Shown here piece by piece: positions 29,737-39,235 of a stretch of DNA of 64,000 nucleotides (position 1 is the first letter of the stretch; each line of letters begins with the position of its first letter). A program made the translations under genes and the position numbers. The notes under the pieces are model-generated. The model saw nothing but the letters and a program-made list of their open reading frames with translations. It was not told the origin of the DNA and did no database searches. The stretch is from contig NZ_VTXI01000010.1 of the NCBI RefSeq assembly GCF_013114545.1, positions 90,455 to 154,454 on the forward strand. The letters run 5' to 3'. Source of the DNA: Vibrio sp. RE86. GTDB lineage: Bacteria > Pseudomonadota > Gammaproteobacteria > Enterobacterales > Vibrionaceae.

Positions 29737-31146
29737 ATGGACATAACAACGTACAGTAAGGTTAAATTTGGGGAAGAAGAGTCAAGTGCGCTCTATCGAA
29801 TTGTCGATGGAGTGGTAATTATTGCATCTCTAATCTTAATCTCCTTAATATATTTGGGGACAATATCAAAAGTTTATATAGTGTCAGGTTTTTTGTCTGC
29901 TCTACTATTTGTGTTCTTTGCTGAGCAATCTGGTCTCTACAGATATAATGGAGTATTTGCCCAAAGACATGAACTAAAGAATATTCTTGGGGTTTGGATG
30001 CAAACTTTGCTCGTGTTGCTACTGTTTGCCTTCTTTACGAAATGGACAGAAATACACTCGCGCGTTGTTGTTACCGCTTGGATGGTGGCTACGCCTTTAA
30101 CTCTTATTACATGCCGATTAGCGGGCAACCAAATGCTTCGCTCTCATTACAAAAAATATCAATATAAGCAGAAAGCTATTATCGTTGGTGTTTCTAACGC
30201 AGGTATTAGATTAGCGAAGGATATGATGGCAGATAAGTCGTCAAATCTTGAGTTCGTTGGTTTTTATGATGATAGAGAGCCGAAACGTCTACCTGCTGAA
30301 GGCTTAATTAAACCGATTCTTGGTTCGATATCTGATTCGGTCAACAAAGCAAAGAACCGAGAAGTTAGGCATGTCTACGTAGCGCTGCCGATGGGTGAAG
30401 TAAAGCGCGTAAAAGATGTCGTAAACATGTTCTCAGACACCACTGCACGCGTCTACTTAATCCCTGACATCTACACTTACGAGCTCATGCAAGCTCGTTG
30501 GAGAACAATCGGAAATAGCCCAACAATCAGCGTTCAAGACACCCCGTTTTACGGTCTTGCAAGTGTTGTTAAACGAATGGAAGACATTGTTTTGGGGGCG
30601 CTCATCACTTTGATGATAAGCCCAGTCTTATTGTTCGTCGCGATTGGTGTGAAGCTCTCTAGCCCTGGTCCAATTATCTTCAAGCAGCTCAGGTATGGTT
30701 TAGATGGTCAAGCAATTGAGGTCTGGAAGTTTCGCTCTATGAGGGCTACTGATAATGGCCCTGTTGTTAAGCAAGCAACGAAAAATGATCCTCGAGTGAC
30801 AGAGTTTGGTGCATTTATCAGAAGAACCTCGCTAGATGAATTACCTCAATTTATTAATGTTATTCAAGGGCGAATGTCTATTGTCGGCCCAAGACCACAC
30901 GCGGTAGCGCATAACGAAGAGTATAGAACGATCGTTGATAAATACATGTTAAGACACAAAGTGAAACCTGGTATTACAGGTCTAGCTCAGGTCAACGGCT
31001 ATCGAGGCGAAACAGACACACTAGATAAAATGGAAAAACGCGTCGAGTACGATCTCAGATATATACAAAACTGGAGTTTAATGCTCGATATTAAAGTGAT
31101 TTTTCTAACCATATTTAAAGGTTTTGTCGGCAAGACAGCTTACTAA
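29737..31146 (+). CDS. Initiating sugar-phosphate transferase (undecaprenyl-phosphate glucose phosphotransferase type)
   Basis: A 469-residue inner-membrane enzyme of the WcaJ/polyprenyl glycosylphosphotransferase family. It transfers a sugar phosphate, usually glucose-1-phosphate, from UDP-sugar to undecaprenyl phosphate to start each repeat unit. Four N-terminal helices (about 20-115) precede a Rossmann-like middle (AIIVGVSNAGIRLAKDM) and a C-terminal catalytic domain after a fifth hydrophobic segment. The catalytic domain shows SSPGPIIFKQLRYGLDGQ, the FRSMR motif, SLDELPQFINV and GPRPHA. It is the first gene of the operon. The actual sugar is not determinable from sequence. No good ribosome site precedes ATG 29737. 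Confidence 0.92.
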   Translation: MDITTYSKVKFGEEESSALYRIVDGVVIIASLILISLIYLGTISKVYIVSGFLSALLFVFFAEQSGLYRYNGVFAQRHELKNILGVWMQTLLVLLLFAFFTKWTEIHSRVVVTAWMVATPLTLITCRLAGNQMLRSHYKKYQYKQKAIIVGVSNAGIRLAKDMMADKSSNLEFVGFYDDREPKRLPAEGLIKPILGSISDSVNKAKNREVRHVYVALPMGEVKRVKDVVNMFSDTTARVYLIPDIYTYELMQARWRTIGNSPTISVQDTPFYGLASVVKRMEDIVLGALITLMISPVLLFVAIGVKLSSPGPIIFKQLRYGLDGQAIEVWKFRSMRATDNGPVVKQATKNDPRVTEFGAFIRRTSLDELPQFINVIQGRMSIVGPRPHAVAHNEEYRTIVDKYMLRHKVKPGITGLAQVNGYRGETDTLDKMEKRVEYDLRYIQNWSLMLDIKVIFLTIFKGFVGKTAY

Positions 31147-31163
31147 TAATAGAAAGGAATCTT

Positions 31164-31742
31164 GTGAGTAATATTATTAAGTTAATACTGCTGGTTATTT
31201 CAGCGGTAGGGAATTCTTACGCTTATTCCAAAGGAAATAGCATAGGTGATTACGTCGTATCACCCGGTGATGTAATTAATATTACCGTTTACGGTGAAAG
31301 TGATTTATCGATCGAAAAATTGCACGTAGATACGCGAGAAGTCATCGAATTTCCTTATTTAGGTGATCTGTCAACGCGTAAGAGAACTCTTAATGAAATA
31401 CAGCGAGAGATTACCTCAGGACTAAAAGGGTCTGTATTGATAAACCCGAAAGTTGCCGTAACGATTGAACGATACCGAAATATCTATGTGAACGGAGTCG
31501 TAAATCGTCCTGGTGCTTTTGAGTGGCAACCTGGATTAACGGTTGAAAAAGCGGTGTCTTTAGCTGGTGGCTTTACTGCGAGATACAAAAAAACGCGTGA
31601 TATCTACCTGACAAGAGAGAACGACTTAAAAGGGCTTAAAGGAAATGAACTAGAAACGTTTCTGAAAGATCAAGAAGAGGTATCTCTTACAGAGTCCGTT
31701 GGCCCTGGTGACACGATTTATGTTGTCAGTTCATTGTTTTAA
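31164..31742 (+). CDS. Polysaccharide export protein (short Wza-like)
   Basis: 192 residues from a GTG start with AAAGGAA seven bases upstream. After a signal peptide (to about residue 22) comes the poly-export domain (YVVSPGDVINITVYGESDLS), then one SLBB-type domain (YVNGVVNRPGAFEWQPGLTV). It is about half the length of E. coli Wza and lacks its C-terminal amphipathic helix, as in short Vibrio exporters. No lipobox Cys is present near the cleavage site (NSYAYSKG), so it is apparently not lipidated. It likely forms the periplasmic/outer-membrane channel with the Wzc-like kinase downstream. The outer-membrane-crossing part may be supplied elsewhere. Confidence 0.9.
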   Translation: MSNIIKLILLVISAVGNSYAYSKGNSIGDYVVSPGDVINITVYGESDLSIEKLHVDTREVIEFPYLGDLSTRKRTLNEIQREITSGLKGSVLINPKVAVTIERYRNIYVNGVVNRPGAFEWQPGLTVEKAVSLAGGFTARYKKTRDIYLTRENDLKGLKGNELETFLKDQEEVSLTESVGPGDTIYVVSSLF

Positions 31743-31771
31743 GAAAGTAGAGATAGACGGTAGATATACTC

Positions 31772-34003
31772 ATGCAAATGTCATCAGCCAATGAGAAAAA
31801 ACTCATTCCTGAAGAGGCTTTAGATCTAACAAAGTACCTTCAGTTGATTAAAAATAACTGGTTTAAAATAACGCTTTTCTCTGCTCTCGCGACCGCGTTA
31901 GCCATACTCGTCGTTTTTTCAATTACACCAAAATTCCAAGCAACGTCGATTTTGATGATCGAAGCCGAAACGACCAATGCGGTCTCAATTGAAGAAGTGG
32001 TTGGAATTGATTCTAACAAAAAGGAATATTATCAGACTCAATTTGAGATTCTAAAGTCATATCAAATTGGTGAACGTGTAATCGAAGAATTAGAGTTGGA
32101 ACTTTTGCCTGAGTTCAATCCATCATTGACGCCCGACAAGTCGTTGTTGGCAAAATTGAAATCCATGCCATTTTTTCAAGCGTATCGTGGTGAAGAGAAT
32201 CAACAAAGCGCGGTAGTCGACGAAGTGGTTCGCCAAAGGGCCTTGTCTATTTTCGCAAGTCAGCTGCGAATCTCACCGATCAGAAATACACAGCTAGTAA
32301 AGATCAGCTTCACGTCTGAAGATGCAGCATTGGCTGCTCAGATTTCAAACGCTGTCGGTGAAGCGTACATACAAATGAACGTTGAATCGAGACTTGCGGC
32401 AACCATGAACGCTTCAGTATGGATAAGCAATCGTCTTGAAGAACTTGAAGGTGAATTGGCACGCTCAGAACAGCGATTGACGGACTACTTGAATCAAGAG
32501 CAACTGATTGACGACAGTGGTATTGATGCGTTGGCGAGTTCAGAGATTAGTAACCTAAGCGCTAGACTTGCAGAAGTTAACGATCGACGCATTGAAGTAG
32601 AGTCAGCTTATAGCTCTATTCGAAGAGGTAAAAACTTAGACGTCGCGACTATTGCCTCAATACCGACCATTTCGACCCACCCTCAAGTTGTCGAAATTAG
32701 AAAACTAAAAGTTGCTGTTGAGAAAAACGTTCAAGAACTGTCTCTACGCTATGGCCCTAAGCATGAAAAGATGCAGCAAGCGCGCGCACAACTTGACTCA
32801 ATTGACAGACAGTCCAGAGAACTCGTTAATCAGCTGATTAAAGGTATGGCGAAGGAACTATCAGCTTTAAAGGCGCAAGAGCAGTTACTCGCGAAAGAGC
32901 TGAGTGTCAAAAAGGGAGCATTTCAATCAATTGCAGCGAAAAAGCAACGCTATGAGTCATTAAAGCGTGAGGTTGAAACTAACCGCCAAGTATTAGGTCT
33001 GTTCCTTACTAGGCAGAAAGAAACAACCGCAACGAGTGACTTCCAAGCTGCCAACGCGCGCTTTACTGACTACGCGCGAATTCCGCTTCTTCCAATCAAA
33101 CCGAATAAGAAAATGATTGTAATGGCAGCATTTGTTGGCTCAATCGTGTTCGCTATTGTTTTGGTATTGGTTACGGATGCTATGAGAAGCAGCGTAGCAT
33201 CGGCTAAAGAGTTTGAGGAGCGTTTTGGTCTTGTGCCGCTGGGGAGTGTTCCTCAGATCGATAGTAAACGCTTTAAAAAGAGAGATCTCGATAATACCGT
33301 CTTCTTTGATGGAGATATGTTGCCTTTTAGCGAATCGATTCGCTCCATTCGAACAGCTTTGTCTCTAAGTACATTTAATACGGGTAAAAAGCGATTGGCG
33401 ATTACATCATCTTTGCCCAGCGAGGGCAAAACAACGTGTTCGATTAACCTAGCAATGGCGTTTGCAAAAGTTGAGAGGGTACTTTTGATCGATTGTGATT
33501 TGAGAAAGCCAGCTGTTTCAGAGCGTTTCGGACTTAAAAAATATCAGCAAGGTCTAACTAATCATCTCTTGATGGGAACCAACTTAGATGAATGCTTGAT
33601 TACTGACGAAAAGTCGGGCGTAACGATCTTACCCGCGGGAATGCTAACTCCTAACCCCCAAGAGCTTCTGAGCTCATGCAAATTTAAGAATTTGATGGCG
33701 ACATTAGAAGCGAAGTTTGATCGAATCATTATTGATACGCCGCCAACGTTGGTTGTTAGCGACTCGATGATTATCAGTAAGTTAGTTGGTGGCGTTGTCA
33801 TTGTGGCAAAAGCCAACTCGACAAGTATTTCTAATATTCGCAATACGTTTGCTAAGCATATTGCTCACGACATTACCATTGATGGCGTAGTAGTAAATCA
33901 AGTGTCGCAGAGAAAACTGAAGGAAGAATACGGTTACGGTGGCTATGGAAAATATGGAGCTTACGGAACGTACGGTGAGAACCACCTAGCAGAACAAGCA
34001 TAA
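31772..34003 (+). CDS. Wzc-like chain-length determinant and tyrosine autokinase
   Basis: 743 residues. Wzz-type domain with a first membrane helix at about 33-53, a long periplasmic coiled coil (about 190-420), a second helix at about 445-465 and a cytoplasmic BY-kinase. Walker A is SSLPSEGKTT at about 546-555, Walker A' is LLIDCDLRKPAV and Walker B is RIIIDTPP. The C-terminal tail is Tyr-rich (YGYGGYGKYGAYGTYG), the autophosphorylation cluster. It controls polymer length and export. The cognate phosphatase gene is at the far end of the locus (46292). ATG 31772 is 29 bases after the export gene. Confidence 0.93.
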   Translation: MQMSSANEKKLIPEEALDLTKYLQLIKNNWFKITLFSALATALAILVVFSITPKFQATSILMIEAETTNAVSIEEVVGIDSNKKEYYQTQFEILKSYQIGERVIEELELELLPEFNPSLTPDKSLLAKLKSMPFFQAYRGEENQQSAVVDEVVRQRALSIFASQLRISPIRNTQLVKISFTSEDAALAAQISNAVGEAYIQMNVESRLAATMNASVWISNRLEELEGELARSEQRLTDYLNQEQLIDDSGIDALASSEISNLSARLAEVNDRRIEVESAYSSIRRGKNLDVATIASIPTISTHPQVVEIRKLKVAVEKNVQELSLRYGPKHEKMQQARAQLDSIDRQSRELVNQLIKGMAKELSALKAQEQLLAKELSVKKGAFQSIAAKKQRYESLKREVETNRQVLGLFLTRQKETTATSDFQAANARFTDYARIPLLPIKPNKKMIVMAAFVGSIVFAIVLVLVTDAMRSSVASAKEFEERFGLVPLGSVPQIDSKRFKKRDLDNTVFFDGDMLPFSESIRSIRTALSLSTFNTGKKRLAITSSLPSEGKTTCSINLAMAFAKVERVLLIDCDLRKPAVSERFGLKKYQQGLTNHLLMGTNLDECLITDEKSGVTILPAGMLTPNPQELLSSCKFKNLMATLEAKFDRIIIDTPPTLVVSDSMIISKLVGGVVIVAKANSTSISNIRNTFAKHIAHDITIDGVVVNQVSQRKLKEEYGYGGYGKYGAYGTYGENHLAEQA

Positions 34004-34065
34004 CGAACCCCCATCTGTGATGAAGGTTGTCGTCACAGCAGTTTACTAATACTGAGCTTAATATT

Positions 34066-35190
34066 ATGGAAAATAAGAAGATTCTAACGGTTTTTGGTAC
34101 GAGGCCAGAAGCTATCAAGATGGCGCCTTTAGTACATGCACTCAACAGTGATGATAGATTCGATGCACGTTGCTGTGTTACTGCACAGCATAGAGAGATG
34201 CTTGATCAAGTTTTGGAGTTATTCGAGATCAAACCCGATTATGACTTGAACTTAATGAAAGCAGGGCAGACGTTAAATCAAGTCACATCCCGTATTCTTA
34301 CAGAGATAAAACCTGTACTCGAAGAGTTCAAGCCTGATGTCATTCTAGTGCATGGTGATACCGCGACAACATTTGCAGCAAGCCTTGCCGCGTATTATGA
34401 ACAAATACCTGTGGGTCATGTAGAAGCAGGCTTACGTACTAACGACATCTATTCACCTTGGCCCGAAGAAGCGAATCGCAAATTGACGGGGGCATTGACC
34501 CAATATCACTTTGCACCGACAGAGACTTCGAGAGCGAACCTTCTGCGTGAAAACATTGCTAAAGAGTCAGTATGTATCACGGGAAATACAGTGATTGATG
34601 CACTTTTGATGGTTAAAGACAAAATTGATACTGACAAGGGACTTGAGGCAGAGCTATCTCAATTGTTCCCGTTTTTAGATACCAGTAAGAAATTAGTGCT
34701 GGTTACGGGCCATCGCAGAGAAAGTTTTGGTGGAGGCTTCGAACGAATCTGTCAGGCATTAGCACACGTAGCTAAGGCACATGATGATATTCAAGTCGTT
34801 TATCCAGTCCACTTAAACCCAAATGTGCGAGAGCCCGTTAACCGCATCTTGAACGATGTAGACAACATACATTTGGTAGAGCCTCAGCAGTATTTGCCTT
34901 TCATTTATCTCATGAGCCGAGCGCATATCATTTTGACCGATTCAGGTGGTATTCAAGAAGAAGCGCCATCTTTAGGTAAGCCTGTTCTAGTTATGCGTGA
35001 TACGACCGAGCGCCCTGAAGCTGTCGCTGCAGGAACAGTGAAACTTGTTGGTACCGATGTAGACAAGATTGTGACTGGCTTAGAAGCATTGCTAACGGAC
35101 CAAGAGTCTTACGAAAAAATGAGCTTTGCCCATAACCCATATGGTGATGGGCAAGCGTGCCAACGAATTTTGAATGAATTAGCTAAATAG
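34066..35190 (+). CDS. wecB: UDP-N-acetylglucosamine 2-epimerase (non-hydrolysing)
   Basis: 374 residues, converting UDP-GlcNAc to UDP-ManNAc. It shows the GT-B-fold signature pieces [12 protein letters not shown] at the N terminus, [37 protein letters not shown] and the C-terminal [20 protein letters not shown]. Length and motifs match E. coli WecB. ATG 34066 (MENKK) fits the family start; an in-frame ATG at 34027 would add 13 unconserved residues. It is directly followed by wecC, the next enzyme in the pathway. Confidence 0.96.
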   Translation: MENKKILTVFGTRPEAIKMAPLVHALNSDDRFDARCCVTAQHREMLDQVLELFEIKPDYDLNLMKAGQTLNQVTSRILTEIKPVLEEFKPDVILVHGDTATTFAASLAAYYEQIPVGHVEAGLRTNDIYSPWPEEANRKLTGALTQYHFAPTETSRANLLRENIAKESVCITGNTVIDALLMVKDKIDTDKGLEAELSQLFPFLDTSKKLVLVTGHRRESFGGGFERICQALAHVAKAHDDIQVVYPVHLNPNVREPVNRILNDVDNIHLVEPQQYLPFIYLMSRAHIILTDSGGIQEEAPSLGKPVLVMRDTTERPEAVAAGTVKLVGTDVDKIVTGLEALLTDQESYEKMSFAHNPYGDGQACQRILNELAK

Positions 35191-35206
35191 TTAAACGGAT
35201 TAAATT

Positions 35207-36448
35207 ATGTCTTTTCAAACAGTGTCAGTTTTTGGTTTAGGTTATATAGGTTTACCTACGGCAGCCGTTATTGCTTCACGCGGAATCAATGTTGTTGGTG
35301 TTGATGTTAATCAACATGCTGTCGATACCATTAATGCGGGTGATATTCATATTGTTGAACCCGATTTAGATATCGCGGTAAGAAGTGCGGTCAATGTAGG
35401 TAAGCTAAGAGCGACCACTGTGGCAGAGAATGCGGATGCGTTCATGGTGGCGGTACCGACCCCATTTAAAGGTGAAGATCATGAGCCTGATCTTTCATAC
35501 ATCGAGTCCGCTGCCAAGGCGATTGCTCCAGTTCTAGAGAAAGGTAACCTTGTTATTCTAGAGTCTACATCACCAGTTGGTGCAACAGAGAAGTTGGCGG
35601 AATGGTTAAGTGAAGCTCGCCCTGATTTGAGTTTTCCTCAAGATATGGGCGACAATGCAGATATCAAAGTTGCCCACTGCCCTGAGCGTGTTCTTCCTGG
35701 ATACGTTATGCAAGAACTGATTTCAAACGATCGCGTCATTGGCGGTATGTCTACTGCTTGTGCTAAGCGCGCTCAAGAGTTGTATGAAACCTTTGTTCGT
35801 GGCGAATGTATCATCACTACTGCTCGTACTGCTGAAATGGCAAAACTCACCGAGAACTCTTTCCGAGATGTGAACATAGCGTTTGCCAATGAACTTTCAG
35901 TCATTTGTGACAAACTCAAAATTAACGTGTGGGAACTTATCAAGCTTTCAAATCGACACCCTCGCGTTAATATTCTGAACCCTGGGCCTGGTGTGGGTGG
36001 ACACTGTATCGCTGTTGACCCATGGTTCATTGTAAATAGTTGTCCAGATGAGGCGAAACTGATCGAACAAGCGCGCCTGGTGAATGACGGCAAGCCGCAT
36101 TATGTTGTTGACCAAGTCGCAAAAGCTGCTGATGAGTTTAAAAGACCCGTTATTGCTTGCTTGGGTTTAGCCTTTAAAGCAGATATCGATGATTTACGTG
36201 AAAGCCCTGCAGTGCAGATAGTTGAAGCGCTAGAACAACGTGATGTTGGCCAACTTATCTGTGTGGAACCAAATATTGAACAGTTACCTAACTCTTTGAA
36301 AGAAAAAGGTGTTTCTTTAGAAAGCTATGAGCAAGCGATTGAAAGAGCAAATGTAGTGGTCGTATTGGTGGATCACAAGCAATTCAAAGTCGCAGATAAG
36401 CGGGATTTGGCACAGAAGGTGGTCATTGATACTCGAGGGTTGATGTGA
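35207..36448 (+). CDS. wecC: UDP-N-acetyl-D-mannosamine dehydrogenase
   Basis: 413 residues, oxidising UDP-ManNAc to UDP-ManNAcA with two NAD+. The N-terminal nucleotide-binding motif is FGLGYIGLPTAAVIAS. The catalytic Cys lies in GPGVGGHCIAVDPWF and the C-terminal domain is of the UDP-sugar dehydrogenase type (LGLAFKADIDDLRESPA). Its length matches E. coli WecC (about 420). It sits 16 bases after wecB, so UDP-ManNAcA is made by this pair. Its stop overlaps the GTG of the next gene by four bases. Confidence 0.95.
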   Translation: MSFQTVSVFGLGYIGLPTAAVIASRGINVVGVDVNQHAVDTINAGDIHIVEPDLDIAVRSAVNVGKLRATTVAENADAFMVAVPTPFKGEDHEPDLSYIESAAKAIAPVLEKGNLVILESTSPVGATEKLAEWLSEARPDLSFPQDMGDNADIKVAHCPERVLPGYVMQELISNDRVIGGMSTACAKRAQELYETFVRGECIITTARTAEMAKLTENSFRDVNIAFANELSVICDKLKINVWELIKLSNRHPRVNILNPGPGVGGHCIAVDPWFIVNSCPDEAKLIEQARLVNDGKPHYVVDQVAKAADEFKRPVIACLGLAFKADIDDLRESPAVQIVEALEQRDVGQLICVEPNIEQLPNSLKEKGVSLESYEQAIERANVVVVLVDHKQFKVADKRDLAQKVVIDTRGLM

Positions 36449-37599
36449 GTTTTACCCGCCAAAGGTTCTTGATAGAGGCATATTTTGTCTCGCTATGTAT
36501 CAAGTTGATTATCGCTCCTTGGTCCACAGGTGTTTATTTAAACCCTGTGGGTCAACTGCTTAATAATCTTTGTGATGCAACCTGGATAATAGCGACGCTG
36601 ATAGGTGCTGTGTACATCTTCCGTGCATACAAAACGGTTTTTGTTCCTGCCATTATTGTTGCGATTAGTTACTGCTTATCGACAGTACTTTATACTGATG
36701 AATCAGCACTTTCGTTTTTAAGCTGGTACCTAAAAGTCTTTATTCCTCTTTTAGCCGCACCGGTTATTTGGGAGTGCTCTAAACAAGAGAAAGCGCTGCT
36801 AATATCACGTTGTAAGTTTTTGGTTGTGCTAGTCGCTGCACTTGTTTTTGTCGGTTTAGCATTTTTGCCAAGTATTATGAACCGTTTGGTCTCATGGTCT
36901 CCTGCTTATTTTAGTGGTTTGCACTCGACAGCTTATGTTGCTTGTATGAGCGCAATCCTAGTGCACGCTCTGTATAAGCATCAACACGTCGGTATAAAGT
37001 TATTTTTGGCTTACTTAGCAGTGGTGTTTGTTTTAGTTTATCAGATGTGGGGGGTGAGAACTGCTTCTTTATTATTGATCTCTTTCTACCTGATCAATTT
37101 CCTTATGAACTCAAAAGTGGGTCGGTATAAGCTTTCCCTATATATTCCGTACTTCTTTGCTGCAATGCTTTTACTTTTGTTGTTTGTCGATATGAGTATT
37201 ATAAATTCGACTTCCTCTGGACGAATTTCCATGTATATCGATAAGTACGAACAATTAATGGAAAATGATGTTTTACAGTGGTTGATAGGAAACGGGTATA
37301 AGAGTGATTTAATTGCAACAGACATCTGGTGGTGGGCACTTAAAGGTGCTCATAGCGATGTCATAACAATGTTGGTTGAAGGTGGAGTGATCTTTCTGGC
37401 CTCATTCCTTTATATCTTAAACCAATACTATAGCAACGGAAATTCCTTTATTAAGTGTTTGATCATCGCAGCGATGGTCTCCGCTTTGTTTTCCAATGGT
37501 GTGTTTGTACGGCCGATCGCTGGGTATATATTCTCCTTTTGCTTAGTGCTGTTTATGATTGAAAAAGAAAAAGACAATGAGGTTGCGGTAGGGATATGA
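36445..37599 (+). CDS. O-antigen polymerase-like membrane protein (Wzy candidate)
   Basis: A 384-residue polytopic protein with about eleven hydrophobic segments and a larger periplasmic loop near residues 255-305 ending in GAHSDVITMLVEGG. This H-x-D-x6-E-G pattern is typical of Wzy polymerases and ligases. It starts at GTG 36445, overlapping wecC by four bases, and overlaps the flippase gene by four bases, so all three are translationally coupled. I call it the main polymerase by position between nucleotide-sugar and flippase genes. The later 44902 gene is a rival candidate. Confidence 0.72.
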   Translation: MSFTRQRFLIEAYFVSLCIKLIIAPWSTGVYLNPVGQLLNNLCDATWIIATLIGAVYIFRAYKTVFVPAIIVAISYCLSTVLYTDESALSFLSWYLKVFIPLLAAPVIWECSKQEKALLISRCKFLVVLVAALVFVGLAFLPSIMNRLVSWSPAYFSGLHSTAYVACMSAILVHALYKHQHVGIKLFLAYLAVVFVLVYQMWGVRTASLLLISFYLINFLMNSKVGRYKLSLYIPYFFAAMLLLLLFVDMSIINSTSSGRISMYIDKYEQLMENDVLQWLIGNGYKSDLIATDIWWWALKGAHSDVITMLVEGGVIFLASFLYILNQYYSNGNSFIKCLIIAAMVSALFSNGVFVRPIAGYIFSFCLVLFMIEKEKDNEVAVGI

Positions 37600-38705
37600 A
37601 AAATCATTTATTCCAATCTATCGCTACAGCTTTCCCGTCAGCGTATAGGTTTTTCTCGGTTTATTTGGTTACGCTGCTTGCTTCTACACAGGTCGCGAAT
37701 CTATTTTCACAGTCGTTTTTTATTGTGAGTTTAATAGCGACCTTTTCGGGTGTGGCTGTATCAACACAATCTTATGTCAAGGAGGGGACTGTCTCGGTTC
37801 AGTTACGAGTGTTAACAATGCTCGCTCTAACTTTGATTGTTTCAATACCGACTTACTCCTTATGGAGTTTTGGGCTTGAAAGTTACTGCTATGCTGTTGG
37901 TGCTAGCCTATTCTTTTCATTGTTTATGATAGCAAGGGAAGATTCAATTGCACTCAATAGAATGAATGTCTTGGCGATTCGCTCAGCGCTTAGCACCTTG
38001 CTCTTTGTTGTCTTTTTCTTTGTGTTAGAGCCAAGTGGTGAAGTACTGGTTTTAGGTACATTCCTGTTTTTGTTTATTACGGTTTTTGACTTATTTGATA
38101 AGAATGAGAGTTCAATAACAACTAAGAAAACGTTTTTCCAAAATGTGTTTAGTTACTCTTTGTCTGGTGGGCTTTCAACTGGAATATCGTTCCTACTACC
38201 TCTAATTGTAATCGATGAGTTTGGAGAGCAAAGTTCAAGTTCTATCGCTCAAGTTTTTACTTTAGCAATGATGTTTCAGTTTGTTCCTCGATTATTATCT
38301 ACACGATTCTTATCGTCGGTTAAAAGCAGTAGCGGCAATACAAGCATTGCTTCATTCGAAAAATTGGTATTTGTTTATGTTATAGCTATTGTCGTTATAT
38401 TTGTTTTAGTGACTTCATTTTTGTTTGAGAGTTATAGCGTACGGATCGGATTGTTTTGTGGTTTGTTGTCATCACAACTCTCATTACCTTACTCCAATGT
38501 ATTTATGACTCTAGGGAAGGGAAGCTTGATGCTAAGAATTAACCTAGCATCATTCGTTTTGTTGTTTATATCAGCCTGTGCAATTTTTCTGTTTTTCGAC
38601 AAGGGAGAAGAACGCGGAGAAATTTTGTGTTGGTTATATTTTTCGTACCAGATCATGCGTGCCATCTACATGAAGTTTAGATGCCATTCTATTTATGGTT
38701 CTTAG
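37596..38705 (+). CDS. Polysaccharide flippase-like membrane protein (Wzx candidate)
   Basis: A 369-residue membrane protein with about twelve hydrophobic segments and few conserved residues, the usual appearance of Wzx-type lipid-linked repeat-unit flippases. A long run of polar residues near 185 (DKNESSITTKKTF) separates the halves. It overlaps the Wzy candidate by ATGA. Family similarity is weak by eye and the call rests partly on position and topology. The encoding sequence is noticeably AT-rich compared with the pentose phosphate genes downstream, as is usual for such genes. Confidence 0.65.
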   Translation: MKNHLFQSIATAFPSAYRFFSVYLVTLLASTQVANLFSQSFFIVSLIATFSGVAVSTQSYVKEGTVSVQLRVLTMLALTLIVSIPTYSLWSFGLESYCYAVGASLFFSLFMIAREDSIALNRMNVLAIRSALSTLLFVVFFFVLEPSGEVLVLGTFLFLFITVFDLFDKNESSITTKKTFFQNVFSYSLSGGLSTGISFLLPLIVIDEFGEQSSSSIAQVFTLAMMFQFVPRLLSTRFLSSVKSSSGNTSIASFEKLVFVYVIAIVVIFVLVTSFLFESYSVRIGLFCGLLSSQLSLPYSNVFMTLGKGSLMLRINLASFVLLFISACAIFLFFDKGEERGEILCWLYFSYQIMRAIYMKFRCHSIYGS

Positions 38706-38723
38706 ATTTTATTAAGGTTTAAT

Positions 38724-39224
38724 ATGCCAAATGCAATTTTATTCTATCGTCTTTCTCGTTGGTTATATGAGCGTAGAGTGCCATTTTTTCCAAAGATATT
38801 TCAGCTAATTATTTTTATTTTTTACAGTAGCCGAGTTTCCGCTATCTGCAAAATTGGCAAGGGTACAACATTTGCCTATAGAGGAATGGGAGTGTTGTTG
38901 CACGACCGTACAGTTATAGGTGAAAACTGCAGTATTGGAGTAGGTTGTAAAACCGCAGGGAAGGGGCCTTATAAAAATGTACCTCAAATCGGGGATAGAG
39001 TTTATCTCGGTCCAAATTGCGTTCTCATGGGGCCGATTGTTGTAGGCGATAACGCGATAATTGGGGCTAACAGTGTGGTTACAAAGAGTGTACCTGAAGG
39101 CGCTATTGTTGGTGGAATACCAGCGAAAATAATTGGATGGGTCAAAGATAAGGAATACGACATTCACGAAAACCGTTCAGATGTCGAAGGTACCGCACCA
39201 TTTTTGCAAGATTCAAGGGCGTAG
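38724..39224 (+). CDS. Hexapeptide-repeat acetyltransferase (serine acetyltransferase-like)
   Basis: 166 residues. After a short hydrophobic N-terminal part (FQLIIFIFYSSRVSA) come left-handed beta-helix hexapeptide repeats: IGKGTTFAYRGMGVLLHDRT, IGENCSIGVGCKT, IGDRVYLGPNCVLMGPIVVG and NAIIGANSVVTKSVPEGAIV. The ending VGGIPAKIIG is typical of CysE/LacA-type enzymes. In this setting it most likely O- or N-acetylates a sugar of the repeat unit rather than serine; acceptor unknown. It lies 18 bases after the flippase gene and 11 before the next. Confidence 0.88.
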   Translation: MPNAILFYRLSRWLYERRVPFFPKIFQLIIFIFYSSRVSAICKIGKGTTFAYRGMGVLLHDRTVIGENCSIGVGCKTAGKGPYKNVPQIGDRVYLGPNCVLMGPIVVGDNAIIGANSVVTKSVPEGAIVGGIPAKIIGWVKDKEYDIHENRSDVEGTAPFLQDSRA

Positions 39225-39235
39225 AAGGAGTTGAT

